This document shows, piece after piece, positions 1 through 7,598 of a stretch of DNA of 20,590 nucleotides. Below the pieces are notes generated by a model. The model was not told the origin of the DNA. It ran no database searches and saw only the letters and a program-made list of their open reading frames with translations. Position 1 is the first letter of the stretch. Each line of letters starts with the position of its first letter. This DNA is from an uncultured Ruminococcus sp. (GTDB lineage: Bacteria > Bacillota > Clostridia > Oscillospirales > Acutalibacteraceae), in contig CADCON010000219.1 of the NCBI GenBank assembly GCA_902803035.1, forward strand, positions 1-20,590, written 5' to 3'. The position numbers and the translations under genes are program-made.

Positions 1-2657
1 ATTGCGCGCAGCAGACGCTCCTCCGCAGTCAGTTCGGTTTCACCCTTGGGAGAAACCTTTCCGACCAGAATGTCTCCCGCGTGAACCTCCGCGCCGATAT
101 GCACAATGCCGTCTTCGCCGAGGTTTTTCAACGCGTCGTCGCTGACGTTCGGAATGTCAGCCGTGATGTTTTCCGGTCCGAGCTTCGTATCTCTTGCCGC
201 GGTTTCGAATTTGGCGATGTGAATCGATGTGAAAACGTCGTCGCGGACGATTTTTTCATTGATCAGGACAGCGTCCTCGTAATTGTAGCCTTCCCATGTC
301 ATAAATCCGATAAGGACGTTCTTGCCGAGCGAAACTTCACCGTTGTGGGTGGATGGGCCATCGGCAATGACGTCGCCCTTTTCCACGTGCTCACCATAGC
401 TGACAATCGGAACCTGATTGAAACAGTTGCCCTGGTTGGAGCGCATGAATTTAATAATGTGATAGGTATCGGTTTGATCGCATTCGTCCGCCTTGATGCG
501 GATTTCATCCGCGCTGACATAAGTGACCTTGCCCGCTCTTTCGGCAAGCACGCAGTTGCCGGAGTCCACACCGGCCTTGTATTCCATACCGGTACCGACA
601 ATTGGCGCTTCACAGCGGATCAGCGGGACAGCCTGCTTCTGCATATTGGAACCCATAAGAGCGCGGTTGGCGTCGTCGTTCTCAAGGAAGGGAATCATGG
701 CAGTTGCGACCGAAACAAGCATTTTCGGCGAAACGTCCATGTAATCAATCCGGTTGACTTCAATTTCAAGGAATTCGCCCCTGTATCGGGCAGTAGCCTT
801 GGGTTTGATGAAATGGCCGTTCTCGTCGAGCGGCTCATTGGCCTGCGCGACAATGAATTCGTCCTCCACGTCGGCGGTCATGTAACGAACCTCGTCCGTC
901 ACCTGTCCGGTTTCCTTGTCGACTCTGCGGAACGGAGCTTCAATAAAACCGTACTCATTGATGCGCGCGTATGTCGCAAGATAGGAGATCAGACCGATAT
1001 TAGGACCTTCCGGTGTTTCAATAGGGCACATACGGCCATAGTGGCTGTAATGGACGTCGCGCACCTCGAATCCGGCGCGGTCTCTTGAAAGACCGCCGGG
1101 ACCGAGAGCGGAAAGCCTTCTCTTATGCGTCAGTTCAGCAAGGGGATTGTTCTGATCCATGAACTGGGAGAGGGGAGAGGTGCCGAAGAATTCCTTGATG
1201 GCCGCGTTGACCGGGCGGCTGTTGATCAGCGTGGAGGGAGTCATTTTTTCGATGTCGGTAATGCTCATCTTCTCCCTGACGCCCTTTTCCAGCCGGGCAA
1301 AGCCGATCCTGAACTGATTCTGGAGAAGCTCGCCGACCGAACGGATTCTTCTGTTGCCGAGATGATCGATGTCGTCGAGGGAACCAACGCCGCAAGCCAC
1401 GCAGTTGAAGTAATTGATGGAGGCAAAAATGTCCTCTCTGGTGATATGCTTGGGAATCAGTTCGTTTCTGCGCTCTGCCAGGGCTTCCCTGATTTCATCG
1501 TCGGTTTCGCAGGTGTCGAGAATGTCCTTCAGCACGACAGCGCAGACTTTCTCGTCAATTCCGCATTCGGCGGCCGCGTCAAAGCCAACGTAATCGGCAA
1601 TATCGACCATGCCGTTGGAAATGACTTTGATCTCGGTGTCGTTTTCCAGCATAATATAAGCGACGCTCGCGCCGGAATTATTGATGATCTCCGCTTTTGC
1701 CTTATTGATCATCTCGCCGGCGTCCGCAACAATTTCACCTGTGAAGATATTGAGGATGGGGCGGGTGATTCTGTGGCCGATCAGTCTGTAGCCGAGGCAG
1801 AGCTTCTGATTATACTTGTGACGACCCACGCGGGAAATATCATACTTTCTGGCGTTAAAGAACATATCTTCGATATATGTCCTTGCCATTTCGACTGTAG
1901 GCGGCTCGCCGGGACGGAGCTTCTTGAATACTTCAATGCAGGCGTCGTCGGAATTCTTTACGCCGTCCTTGGTGAGGACAGCTTCCTTCGCAAGTGTCTG
2001 CTCAATACGCTCATCGTGGCCGAAGTATTCATAGATATCGTCGTTGGTGGAGAGTCCGAGGGCGCGGATAAAGGTGGTAATGGGGAGTTTGCGGTTTTTG
2101 TCGATACGGACATAAAACACGTCGTTGACGTCGTTCTCATATTCAAGCCACGCGCCTCTGTTCGGAATGACAGTGGTGTAGAAAAGCTCCTTGCCCGACT
2201 TGTCGTGATCCATTTTGTAATAGACGCCGGGGGAACGGACAAGCTGAGAAACAATGACGCGTTCGGCGCCGTTGATGACAAATGTTCCGCTGGGAGTCAT
2301 CAGCGGAAACTCGCCCATATAAACCTCCTGCTCCATCGGCAATCCGGTTTCACGGTTGGTCAGACGCGCCGTCACATAGAGGGTAGCGGAATAGGTGGTG
2401 TCGCGGAGTTTGCACTCTTCGATAGTGTGCTTCGGCTCAGGATTGATGCGGAAATTAATAAATTCAAGCACAAGATTGCCGGTATGATCCACAATTCCCG
2501 ATGAATCGTCAAAAATCTCCTTCAGACCGCGTTCCAGGAACCACTCGTAGGATTTTTTCTGAACCTCGATCAGATTGGGCATTTCCAGCACTTCGGTGAT
2601 CTTTGAAAAGGACATTCTGGTATTTCTACCGTTTTGAACTTTAGTGACATTCACCAT
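1..2657 (-). CDS. rpoB: DNA-directed RNA polymerase beta subunit, N-terminal ~885 residues (partial at window edge)
   Basis: This encodes the catalytic beta subunit of RNA polymerase, which with beta' forms the active centre. Translating the minus strand from the ATG at 2657-2655 gives an unbroken frame to the window edge, beginning MVNVTKVQNGRNTRMSFSKI and lacking the C-terminal third. Recognisable pieces are the early segment MPNLIEVQKKSYEWFLERGL, then GVYYKMDHDKSGKELFYTTV in the protrusion. The rifampicin region, at about residues 494-524, contains LSQFMDQNNPLAELTHKRR and ALGPGGLSRDRAGFEVRD. It is followed by GRMCPIETPEGPNIGLISYL and, near the edge, SPKGETELTAEERLLRAI. The classic resistance positions (E. 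coli D516, H526, S531) carry the susceptible residues. GGAGTGAA about 9-13 nt upstream of ATG (2671-2674) is a plausible ribosome site. The gene diverges from the pyruvyl transferase gene, and no rplJ/rplL precedes it. Identity is certain. Confidence 0.98.
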   Translation of the reverse strand, partial: MVNVTKVQNGRNTRMSFSKITEVLEMPNLIEVQKKSYEWFLERGLKEIFDDSSGIVDHTGNLVLEFINFRINPEPKHTIEECKLRDTTYSATLYVTARLTNRETGLPMEQEVYMGEFPLMTPSGTFVINGAERVIVSQLVRSPGVYYKMDHDKSGKELFYTTVIPNRGAWLEYENDVNDVFYVRIDKNRKLPITTFIRALGLSTNDDIYEYFGHDERIEQTLAKEAVLTKDGVKNSDDACIEVFKKLRPGEPPTVEMARTYIEDMFFNARKYDISRVGRHKYNQKLCLGYRLIGHRITRPILNIFTGEIVADAGEMINKAKAEIINNSGASVAYIMLENDTEIKVISNGMVDIADYVGFDAAAECGIDEKVCAVVLKDILDTCETDDEIREALAERRNELIPKHITREDIFASINYFNCVACGVGSLDDIDHLGNRRIRSVGELLQNQFRIGFARLEKGVREKMSITDIEKMTPSTLINSRPVNAAIKEFFGTSPLSQFMDQNNPLAELTHKRRLSALGPGGLSRDRAGFEVRDVHYSHYGRMCPIETPEGPNIGLISYLATYARINEYGFIEAPFRRVDKETGQVTDEVRYMTADVEDEFIVAQANEPLDENGHFIKPKATARYRGEFLEIEVNRIDYMDVSPKMLVSVATAMIPFLENDDANRALMGSNMQKQAVPLIRCEAPIVGTGMEYKAGVDSGNCVLAERAGKVTYVSADEIRIKADECDQTDTYHIIKFMRSNQGNCFNQVPIVSYGEHVEKGDVIADGPSTHNGEVSLGKNVLIGFMTWEGYNYEDAVLINEKIVRDDVFTSIHIAKFETAARDTKLGPENITADIPNVSDDALKNLGEDGIVHIGAEVHAGDILVGKVSPKGETELTAEERLLRA

Positions 2658-2884
2658 TTTGTTTGCTTCACTCCATTCAGAATACTTCGGAAAAAAATTG
2701 CCTGTTGTGCCGATAAGTCATTAGTGGGAAAAGTTTGTGCAATATCACTATGAGAAATATCGGCTGAACCGCCTGATTATTTTGGATAAAATAAACTAAT
2801 TTAAGGTTTTTTCTGGTTTTTGCACCTCAAAACAGCCATTTTTTTCGCAAAAAAGCAGGGGTTACTCAACCCATTTTAAGCTAT
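2658..2884 (-). promoter_or_regulatory. Long AT-rich 5' leader of rpoB
   Basis: This is the roughly 227 nt between the predicted rpoB start site and its ATG, with no credible gene on either strand. Near its 5' end the minus strand has a small hairpin, GGGTT-GAGT-AACCC (2872-2859), followed within four bases by a run of six T. A second weak helix can pair that T run with the following A run (TTTTTT-GCG-AAAAAA). This resembles a weak attenuator, but the stems are short and I do not recognise a known ribosomal-protein leader or riboswitch. A ribosome-binding site lies at the 3' end. Confidence 0.3.
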
Positions 2885-2890
2885 TATATA

Positions 2891-2919
2891 ACTATATCAC
2901 AATCAATCTTATTTGTCAA
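2891..2919 (-). promoter_or_regulatory. Predicted sigma-70-type promoter of rpoB
   Basis: Read on the minus strand, a perfect -35 box TTGACA (2919-2914) is followed by a 17-nt spacer and a -10 box TATAGT (2896-2891). Transcription would start near 2884 and leave a leader of about 225 nt before the rpoB ATG. The match to consensus and exact spacing make this a good prediction. No start site has been mapped. Confidence 0.75.
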
Positions 2920-3053
2920 GTAGATTCTCTTATTATTTTTTTGTTCGTCATTTTGCCCATTTTAGCATTTTAAACAAAGACCATTATATAATGAAAAGAA
3001 AAATAAAATGATACCGCCTTACAAAATAAAAATGATAAAAACAGGAAAAAAAA

Positions 3054-3082
3054 TTGACAAATCCGGTAATCGAATGTAAAAT
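3054..3082 (+). promoter_or_regulatory. Predicted sigma-70-type promoter of the pyruvyl transferase gene
   Basis: A perfect -35 box TTGACA (3054-3059), a 17-nt spacer and a -10 box TAAAAT (3077-3082) lie within the AT-rich divergent intergenic region. The predicted start site falls near 3089, almost on top of the ATG at 3092. This is one reason to place translation initiation downstream, at TTG 3131. Confidence 0.75.
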
Positions 3083-3130
3083 AATAAGAGAATGAGATTT
3101 TTACCCTTTTTTCGGAAGAAGGTCATTGAC

Positions 3131-4498
3131 TTGAAACTATTAATCGTATCGTGTGTGGATGATAATTTCGGAGACAATCTGATCAGAATCTGTTTTGAAA
3201 AGCTCCTTCGCACTGTCCTGAGAAATCTGGGGGTTGACCTTGCGACGGTCGAGCTTGCCAAAATGCCTCATAAAGCCATTGACAGGGAGCAGATCTGTTC
3301 ATCGGATCTTGTCATTTTCGCCGGAGGCGGAATGTTCGGTATCAATTACATGAACAATTACGCTTTTATGGATGAGATCATACGTATCGCCGACGAGCAC
3401 AGCGTGCCGGTGGTTCTGTCGTCCATCGGAGTCAATAATATGGGAGTAACGCCGGAGAATGAACATCTTCTCAGCGAAATGCTCTCGCGCAAATGCTTCC
3501 GCGCGGTTTCAGTCCGCGAGAATCCGGAGCTTTTCCGCCGGTATTCGGAAGGATGCGGGTATGAGATCGTGCAGGTGTGCGACCCGGCGGTCTGGTCAAG
3601 GTATGTCTATGATTCTCATCTCAGAAAAATCAGCCGTCCGCAGGGGAAGCGCGTGGTCGGCATCAATGTCGTGCGCGGAGGTCTGTTTGCCGACAATGAC
3701 AAGCCGTGGAAGCTGGGCGATGAGATCGCTTACATGAAGGAAATGAAACACCTGCTGGAGGAACAGGGCATTGAATATGTCTTCTACACTAACGGCAGTT
3801 TCCTTGACAACAATTCGCTTCTTTACTTCGCCAGGGAAAAAGACATTCCCCCGGAGAAAATCAGAATTCCCAATTCCACACGCGAGCTGGTGGAAACCAT
3901 TTACGGTTTTTCTTCGGTGGCGGCCATCCGGATGCATTCCTCGATCATTTCCTACGCGCTCGACGTACCTTCTGTAGATCTGGTGTGGAACGACAAAATA
4001 CCGTTTTTCTATCAGAATATTGGATATCCGGAGCGGGCCATCCCGTTTGACCAGTGGCATGCCGCGTCGGTAGTCAGAATGCTGGAAGAAATCGAGTCCG
4101 ACAGCGGATACTGCGCTGACCGCAGGTATATGATGACGCTGTATCATTTCCTGTATGAACTGATGGACAGCTTCATTCCAAAGGTAACACAGCGCGAGCC
4201 TGAATTTGATTTTGAGCGGGTAAAGCAGGAGCTGATTGACGATCCCGTAACGCTTGACGAGGACAGGGACGAGCTTCTCATCAAAGTGCAGAAGGGGGAG
4301 AAGCATTACCTTTCCCGTTTCATTGAGATGAAGAAGAAGGACAAGGAATTCAGGCAGTTGAAGAAAGACTGCGAGAAAAAAGACAAGGAAATCGCCCGCC
4401 TGAACAGGGAGCTGGATAAGCTGAACCGTCTCTTCGTCGTCAGAATCTATAAAAAGCTCCGCACGCTCAAAAGAAAGCTGATCAGCAGAAAAAAATAA
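3131..4498 (+). CDS. Polysaccharide pyruvyl transferase-family protein with C-terminal coiled coil
   Basis: The protein belongs to the polysaccharide pyruvyl transferase family (PF04230-like), whose studied members add pyruvate ketals to surface glycans. Diagnostic stretches are the N-terminal SCVDDNFGDNLI, the glycine-rich VIFAGGGMFGINYMNNYAF, VVLSSIGVNN, and the late AAIRMHSSIISYALDVPSV with the family's conserved His. After the catalytic domain come about 90 residues rich in Lys and Glu (MKKKDKEFRQL and onward), predicted coiled coil, and a very basic end. I chose TTG 3131 (455 aa): AAGAAGG sits 8 nt upstream and it starts on the first beta strand, KLLIVSC. The in-frame ATG at 3092 would add 13 residues but lies at the predicted transcription start with no ribosome site. 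No glycan genes are nearby, so the substrate is unknown. Confidence 0.85.
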   Translation: MKLLIVSCVDDNFGDNLIRICFEKLLRTVLRNLGVDLATVELAKMPHKAIDREQICSSDLVIFAGGGMFGINYMNNYAFMDEIIRIADEHSVPVVLSSIGVNNMGVTPENEHLLSEMLSRKCFRAVSVRENPELFRRYSEGCGYEIVQVCDPAVWSRYVYDSHLRKISRPQGKRVVGINVVRGGLFADNDKPWKLGDEIAYMKEMKHLLEEQGIEYVFYTNGSFLDNNSLLYFAREKDIPPEKIRIPNSTRELVETIYGFSSVAAIRMHSSIISYALDVPSVDLVWNDKIPFFYQNIGYPERAIPFDQWHAASVVRMLEEIESDSGYCADRRYMMTLYHFLYELMDSFIPKVTQREPEFDFERVKQELIDDPVTLDEDRDELLIKVQKGEKHYLSRFIEMKKKDKEFRQLKKDCEKKDKEIARLNRELDKLNRLFVVRIYKKLRTLKRKLISRKK

Positions 4499-4510
4499 AG
4501 CAAGAACGTC

Positions 4511-4564
4511 GCCGGATGTGCCTCTTCCGTTGTTCCGGAAGAAGCCGTCCGGCATTTTTCTTTC
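4511..4564 (+). terminator. Intrinsic terminator after the pyruvyl transferase gene
   Basis: The arms GCCGGATGTGCCTCTTCCG (4511-4529) and CCGGAAGAAGCCGTCCGGC (4535-4553) form a long, slightly imperfect GC-rich stem with a short loop. A T-rich tract follows immediately. The hairpin starts 13 nt after the stop codon, isolating this gene from the cobalamin operon that follows. Confidence 0.85.
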
Positions 4565-4572
4565 TTTTCATG

Positions 4573-4601
4573 TTGACAATTCTTATTATGAGTGGTATCA
4601 T
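4573..4601 (+). promoter_or_regulatory. Predicted promoter of the corrinoid operon
   Basis: A perfect TTGACA (4573-4578), a 17-nt spacer and TATCAT (4596-4601) sit just after the preceding terminator and about 20 nt before the riboswitch. Transcription would begin near 4608, so the whole aptamer is transcribed. No other promoter of comparable quality was seen within the operon. Confidence 0.8.
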
Positions 4602-4621
4602 TAAGGGGAAAAACTGAAAGC

Positions 4622-4800
4622 GACAGCAGGTGTCCGGTGTACCGCTTTGCGCGGGAGGACCGGGTGAAAAGGGAAACAGGTGCAAATCCTGTGCGAACTC
4701 GTCACTGTAATTATGGAGCGTTCCGACAAGATGTCACTGGTTATGCCGGGAAGACGTCGGACCACGATGATATACAAGCCAGGAGACCTGCCTGCTGATC
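4622..4800 (+). promoter_or_regulatory. Cobalamin riboswitch (B12 aptamer)
   Basis: This is the RNA sensor for adenosyl- or other cobalamins. The family's conserved core is visible in order: GGGAAACAGGTGCAAATCC (4671-4689), GTCACTGTAA (around 4703-4712), TGCCGGGAAGACGTC (around 4744) and the B12 box AGCCAGGAGACCTGCC (4777-4792). The outer stem closes perfectly, with CAGCAGG (4624-4630) pairing with CCTGCTG (4791-4797). It lies between a strong promoter and a terminator hairpin, 164 nt before the first gene. Known members of this class turn off uptake and synthesis genes when cobalamin is bound; here the control is most likely transcriptional. The segment before ACTGTAA (CGAACTCGT) departs somewhat from the usual consensus, but identity is clear. 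Confidence 0.95.
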
Positions 4801-4903
4801 GGTTAGCGAAGTCACGAGTAACTGACATTTCGCGGCGGCGTGTGCGCTGATGCAAATTGGCGTATGCGTGTTTTGTGTGTCTTTTGGATTTCATCGGCTG
4901 CGT

Positions 4904-4946
4904 AAGGATGTGCTTTTACCGTGACGGTAAACGGCACATCCTTTTT
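4904..4946 (+). terminator. Riboswitch-controlled terminator hairpin
   Basis: AAGGATGTGC (4904-4913) pairs perfectly with GCACATCCTT (4934-4943). An inner stem TTTACCG/CGGTAAA (4915-4921/4925-4931) closes on a TGA loop, and five T (4942-4946) follow. This is a strong intrinsic terminator placed between aptamer and first gene, the standard arrangement for an off-switch. I could not identify a convincing antiterminator pairing by eye in 4800-4903. Confidence 0.9.
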
Positions 4947-4963
4947 ATTTCGGAGGGATAAAA

Positions 4964-5386
4964 TTGACGCTGGAAAACGGATCCTATACGATTGACGTCA
5001 CTCTCAGCGGCGGCAGCGGGCGCGCGTCCGTCGAATCTCCCGCCAGTCTTGAGGTCGTGGACGGAACCATGCGGGCGGAAATCAAGTGGAGCAGCCCGCA
5101 TTATGATTACATGAAAATCGGCGAAAAGGAATATTATCCGGTGAACACCACCGGCAATTCCACCTTCCTCATTGACGTGGAGGCGCTGGACGCGGACATT
5201 CCCGTCACAGCGGAAACCGTCGCCATGAGCCGTCCGCATATGATCGATTACACGCTCCGCTTCGATTCATCCACCGCCCGACCCGCAGGAGGAACGCCGG
5301 TATCGGTTATCCTCATCCTGTCGCTCGGCGCGGCCGCGTTGCTTGCCGGCGCGGGCTTGCTGCTCAGAAGGAGAAAGTCAGAATGA
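4964..5386 (+). CDS. Small beta-domain protein with C-terminal membrane anchor and no signal peptide
   Basis: No biochemical function is known to me. The type is common beside corrinoid or iron-type ABC transporters in Clostridia and is loosely reminiscent of heme-binding NEAT domains. The 140-residue product has a beta-rich domain (about residues 4-103) with YTIDVTLSGGSGRASVESP, AEIKWSSPHYDYMKIGEKEY and a closing MIDYTLRFDSS. A hydrophobic helix follows (about 112-134), with a basic RRRKSE tail. TTG 4964 is supported by CGGAGGG seven nt upstream. The frame is closed by a stop at 4928-4930, inside the terminator hairpin, so there is no room for a signal peptide even though the anchor looks like that of an exported protein. 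It overlaps btuF by ATGA. The product at 9417 carries the same domain type. A corrinoid- or tetrapyrrole-binding surface role is inference. Confidence 0.7.
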   Translation: MTLENGSYTIDVTLSGGSGRASVESPASLEVVDGTMRAEIKWSSPHYDYMKIGEKEYYPVNTTGNSTFLIDVEALDADIPVTAETVAMSRPHMIDYTLRFDSSTARPAGGTPVSVILILSLGAAALLAGAGLLLRRRKSE

Positions 5387-6552
5387 AGCCCGGATTGATT
5401 CTCAAGAGTTTCATCATAACCGTGTCGGCCGGCGTGCTTCTTATGATCAATGCCTGCGGAAGCGGTGAAAACAGAATGACCGGTCAGCCGGTTGAAATAG
5501 AGGGGCTGACCTTCACGGAGCGCGAAGAGCTGCAATACGCGGATCAGTTTTCCATTGACCGCTACGAGGGCGGCTGCTCGCTCATTCAGACGTCAGACGG
5601 GGCGAAGTATCTGATTGTCCCGGAGAATTATACTCCTTCAGGCAAGCTCGACCGTGACATCCGGATCATCCGGAAGCCCGCCGAGAAGATTTATCTTGCG
5701 GCAACCGCGTCCATGTCCCTGTTTGACGCCCTCGGACGCGGCGGCAATATCCGGTTTTCCGGCACAAAAGCGGAGGACTGGCACATCGCGTTCGCAAGGG
5801 ACGCGATGAACAGCGGAGAAATGCTGTACGCGGGCAAATACCGTGAACCGGATTATGAGCTGCTTCTTTCCGAAGGCTGTACGCTTTCGGTGCAGTCCAC
5901 CATGATTCTGCACACACCCGAAGTGAGGGAGAAGCTGGAAGAGCTGGGAATTACCGTCTTTGTGGACTATTCCAGCTATGAATCGCATCCGCTCGGACGC
6001 TGCGAATGGATCAAGGTCTACGGTGAGCTGATGGATCAGGCCGCGCTGGCAGGGGAGATATTTGAAAAGCAGGTGGAAATGCTGGAGAGCATAGGCAATC
6101 AGCCCGCCACAGGCAAGACCGTCGCATTCTTCTACATCAGCAGCTCCGGTCAGGTGGTCACCCGAAAATCAGGAGATTACGTGAACAAGATGATTACACT
6201 CGCGGGCGGCAGCAATGTCTTCAGCCATCTTGACAACGGAAACGGCACCTCTGCCGTGCAAATGGAGATGGAGAAGTTCTACGCCACGGCCAAGGACGCG
6301 GATTTTATTATCTACAACAACAATATCGGCAAGGACGTTCACAGCATCGACGACCTGATCGCCAAAAGCAGCTTTCTGGGCGATTTCAAGGCCGTCAGAA
6401 GCGGCAATGTCTGGGCGACAAGCGAGGATCTTTTTCAGGATACGATGGCAACGGGAGAAATCATTTCCGATTTCCACAAGGTTTTCAGCGGAAAAGCGGA
6501 AAGCGAGCCGCCTGCCTATCTGTACAAGCTGAAGGGCGGGAGGGCAAATTGA
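5383..6552 (+). CDS. btuF: ABC transporter substrate-binding lipoprotein, probable corrinoid binder (BtuF-like)
   Basis: This is the membrane-tethered extracellular receptor of a class-II (vitamin B12/iron-siderophore type) importer. The 389-residue product starts with a positively charged, hydrophobic segment ending in LLMINACGSG, giving a plausible though not ideal lipobox with Cys25. The remainder looks like a periplasmic-binding-protein fold: EKIYLAATASMSLFDALGRG, LLSEGCTLSVQSTMI, then a second lobe with GKTVAFFYISSSGQVVTR, MITLAGGSNVFSH and AVRSGNVWATSEDLFQDTMA. The ATG overlaps the previous stop (ATGA) and is preceded by AAGGAGAAAG. The permease gene follows with a TTGA overlap. Control by the cobalamin riboswitch and the biosynthetic neighbours favour cobalamin or cobinamide as ligand, but family members also bind heme or siderophores, so the symbol rests on context. 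Confidence 0.82.
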   Translation: MKPGLILKSFIITVSAGVLLMINACGSGENRMTGQPVEIEGLTFTEREELQYADQFSIDRYEGGCSLIQTSDGAKYLIVPENYTPSGKLDRDIRIIRKPAEKIYLAATASMSLFDALGRGGNIRFSGTKAEDWHIAFARDAMNSGEMLYAGKYREPDYELLLSEGCTLSVQSTMILHTPEVREKLEELGITVFVDYSSYESHPLGRCEWIKVYGELMDQAALAGEIFEKQVEMLESIGNQPATGKTVAFFYISSSGQVVTRKSGDYVNKMITLAGGSNVFSHLDNGNGTSAVQMEMEKFYATAKDADFIIYNNNIGKDVHSIDDLIAKSSFLGDFKAVRSGNVWATSEDLFQDTMATGEIISDFHKVFSGKAESEPPAYLYKLKGGRAN

Positions 6553-7598
6553 ATCTGAAATTATGGGGAAATCCGCGTTCTGACGCCGGAAATGCCCGCC
6601 TGATCACAGGCTTCGCCGTACTGGGAACACTGCTGCTCCTTACGCTGACCATGAATGTCTTCACCGGAAGCGCGGCCATTCCGTTTGACAAGGCTCTTCG
6701 GATAGTATTTGCGGGCGACAGATCCCAACAGACCTATTCCGATATACTGTTGCGGATAAGGATTCCGCGCGCGTTGGCGGCATTGATTCTCGGCGGCGCG
6801 CTGGCGCTTTCCGGATACCTGTTGCAGACGTTTTTCCGCAATCCCATCGCTGGGCCGTTCGTTCTGGGCGTGTCCTCCGGCGCGAAGCTGACGGTTGCGC
6901 TGATCATGATTCTGGTGATCGGCCAACGCCATGCCGTCGGCTCCGGCGTGATGATTCTTGCCGCTTTTATTGGCTCCATGATGACCCTGGGCGTCATTCT
7001 GATTGTCTCCCGCAGGATCAAGCGGATGTCGCTCCTCGTGGTCTGCGGCGTCATGATAGGCTACATCTGCTCGGCGGTGACGGATTTTGCCGTGACCTTC
7101 GCGGACAACTCCGATATTGTCAATCTGCACAACTGGTCAATGGGGACCTTTTCCGGCACGACCGGCGGCAATGTCCTCGTCATTTCCTGCGTCGCCATAC
7201 CCGCCTGCTTCTGCACCTTCCTGCTGGCCAAGCCTATCAGCGCTTACCAGCTCGGAGATGGCTACGCGCAGAGTCTGGGCGTCAATGTCAGAAGACTGCG
7301 GCTGTATCTGATTCTGCTTTCAGGATTGCTCTCCGCCTGCGTCACGGCCTTTGCGGGGCCTGTTTCATTTGTGGGAATTGCCGTTCCGCACATCATCAGG
7401 GTGATTTTCCGTTCGTCAAGGCCTGTCGTCATGATTCCCGCCTGCTTCCTGGGCGGAAGCATCTTCTGTATGCTGTGCGATATGGCGGCGCGAACCGCTT
7501 TTGCCCCCACCGAAATGAGCATCAGCACGGTTACGGCGATATGCGGCGCGCCGGTCGTCATTGCGGTGATGATGAAAAGAAGGAAGGGTGAGCTTTGA
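6549..7598 (+). CDS. btuC: FecCD/BtuC-type ABC transporter permease
   Basis: The gene encodes the multi-pass membrane channel of the corrinoid importer, expected to act as a dimer. The 349-residue product has strongly hydrophobic segments from about residue 15 to the end. Family hallmarks are IRIPRALAALILGGALALSG, LLQTFFRNPIAGPFVLGVSS and, late, GPVSFVGIAVPHIIRVIF. The last precedes the region that contacts the ATPase in studied homologues. Translation starts at TTG 6549, overlapping the btuF stop as TTGA and preceded by a GGAGGG ribosome site. It in turn overlaps the ATPase start by four nt. Family assignment is secure; substrate is inferred from riboswitch control and neighbours. Confidence 0.9.
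   Translation: MNLKLWGNPRSDAGNARLITGFAVLGTLLLLTLTMNVFTGSAAIPFDKALRIVFAGDRSQQTYSDILLRIRIPRALAALILGGALALSGYLLQTFFRNPIAGPFVLGVSSGAKLTVALIMILVIGQRHAVGSGVMILAAFIGSMMTLGVILIVSRRIKRMSLLVVCGVMIGYICSAVTDFAVTFADNSDIVNLHNWSMGTFSGTTGGNVLVISCVAIPACFCTFLLAKPISAYQLGDGYAQSLGVNVRRLRLYLILLSGLLSACVTAFAGPVSFVGIAVPHIIRVIFRSSRPVVMIPACFLGGSIFCMLCDMAARTAFAPTEMSISTVTAICGAPVVIAVMMKRRKGEL

Noticed and set aside
81..2504. Two long plus-strand open frames (335 and 459 codons at 81-1088 and 1125-2504).
   Set aside because: They lie exactly antisense to rpoB, whose translation is unmistakable; they match no family and arise from its codon bias.
2983..2992. ATTATATAAT palindrome as an additional promoter or operator.
   Set aside because: No good -35 element is spaced correctly on either strand, and such palindromes are expected by chance in this AT-rich stretch.
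3092..3130. ATG at 3092 as start of the pyruvyl transferase gene.
   Set aside because: It sits at the predicted transcription start and has no ribosome site; TTG 3131 has one and begins the conserved fold. The ATG cannot be fully excluded if the message is leaderless.
4592..4894. Small open frames over the leader of the corrinoid operon (plus 4592-4798, minus 4601-4894).
   Set aside because: The stretch is a structured cobalamin riboswitch; the frames lack ribosome sites and any similarity.
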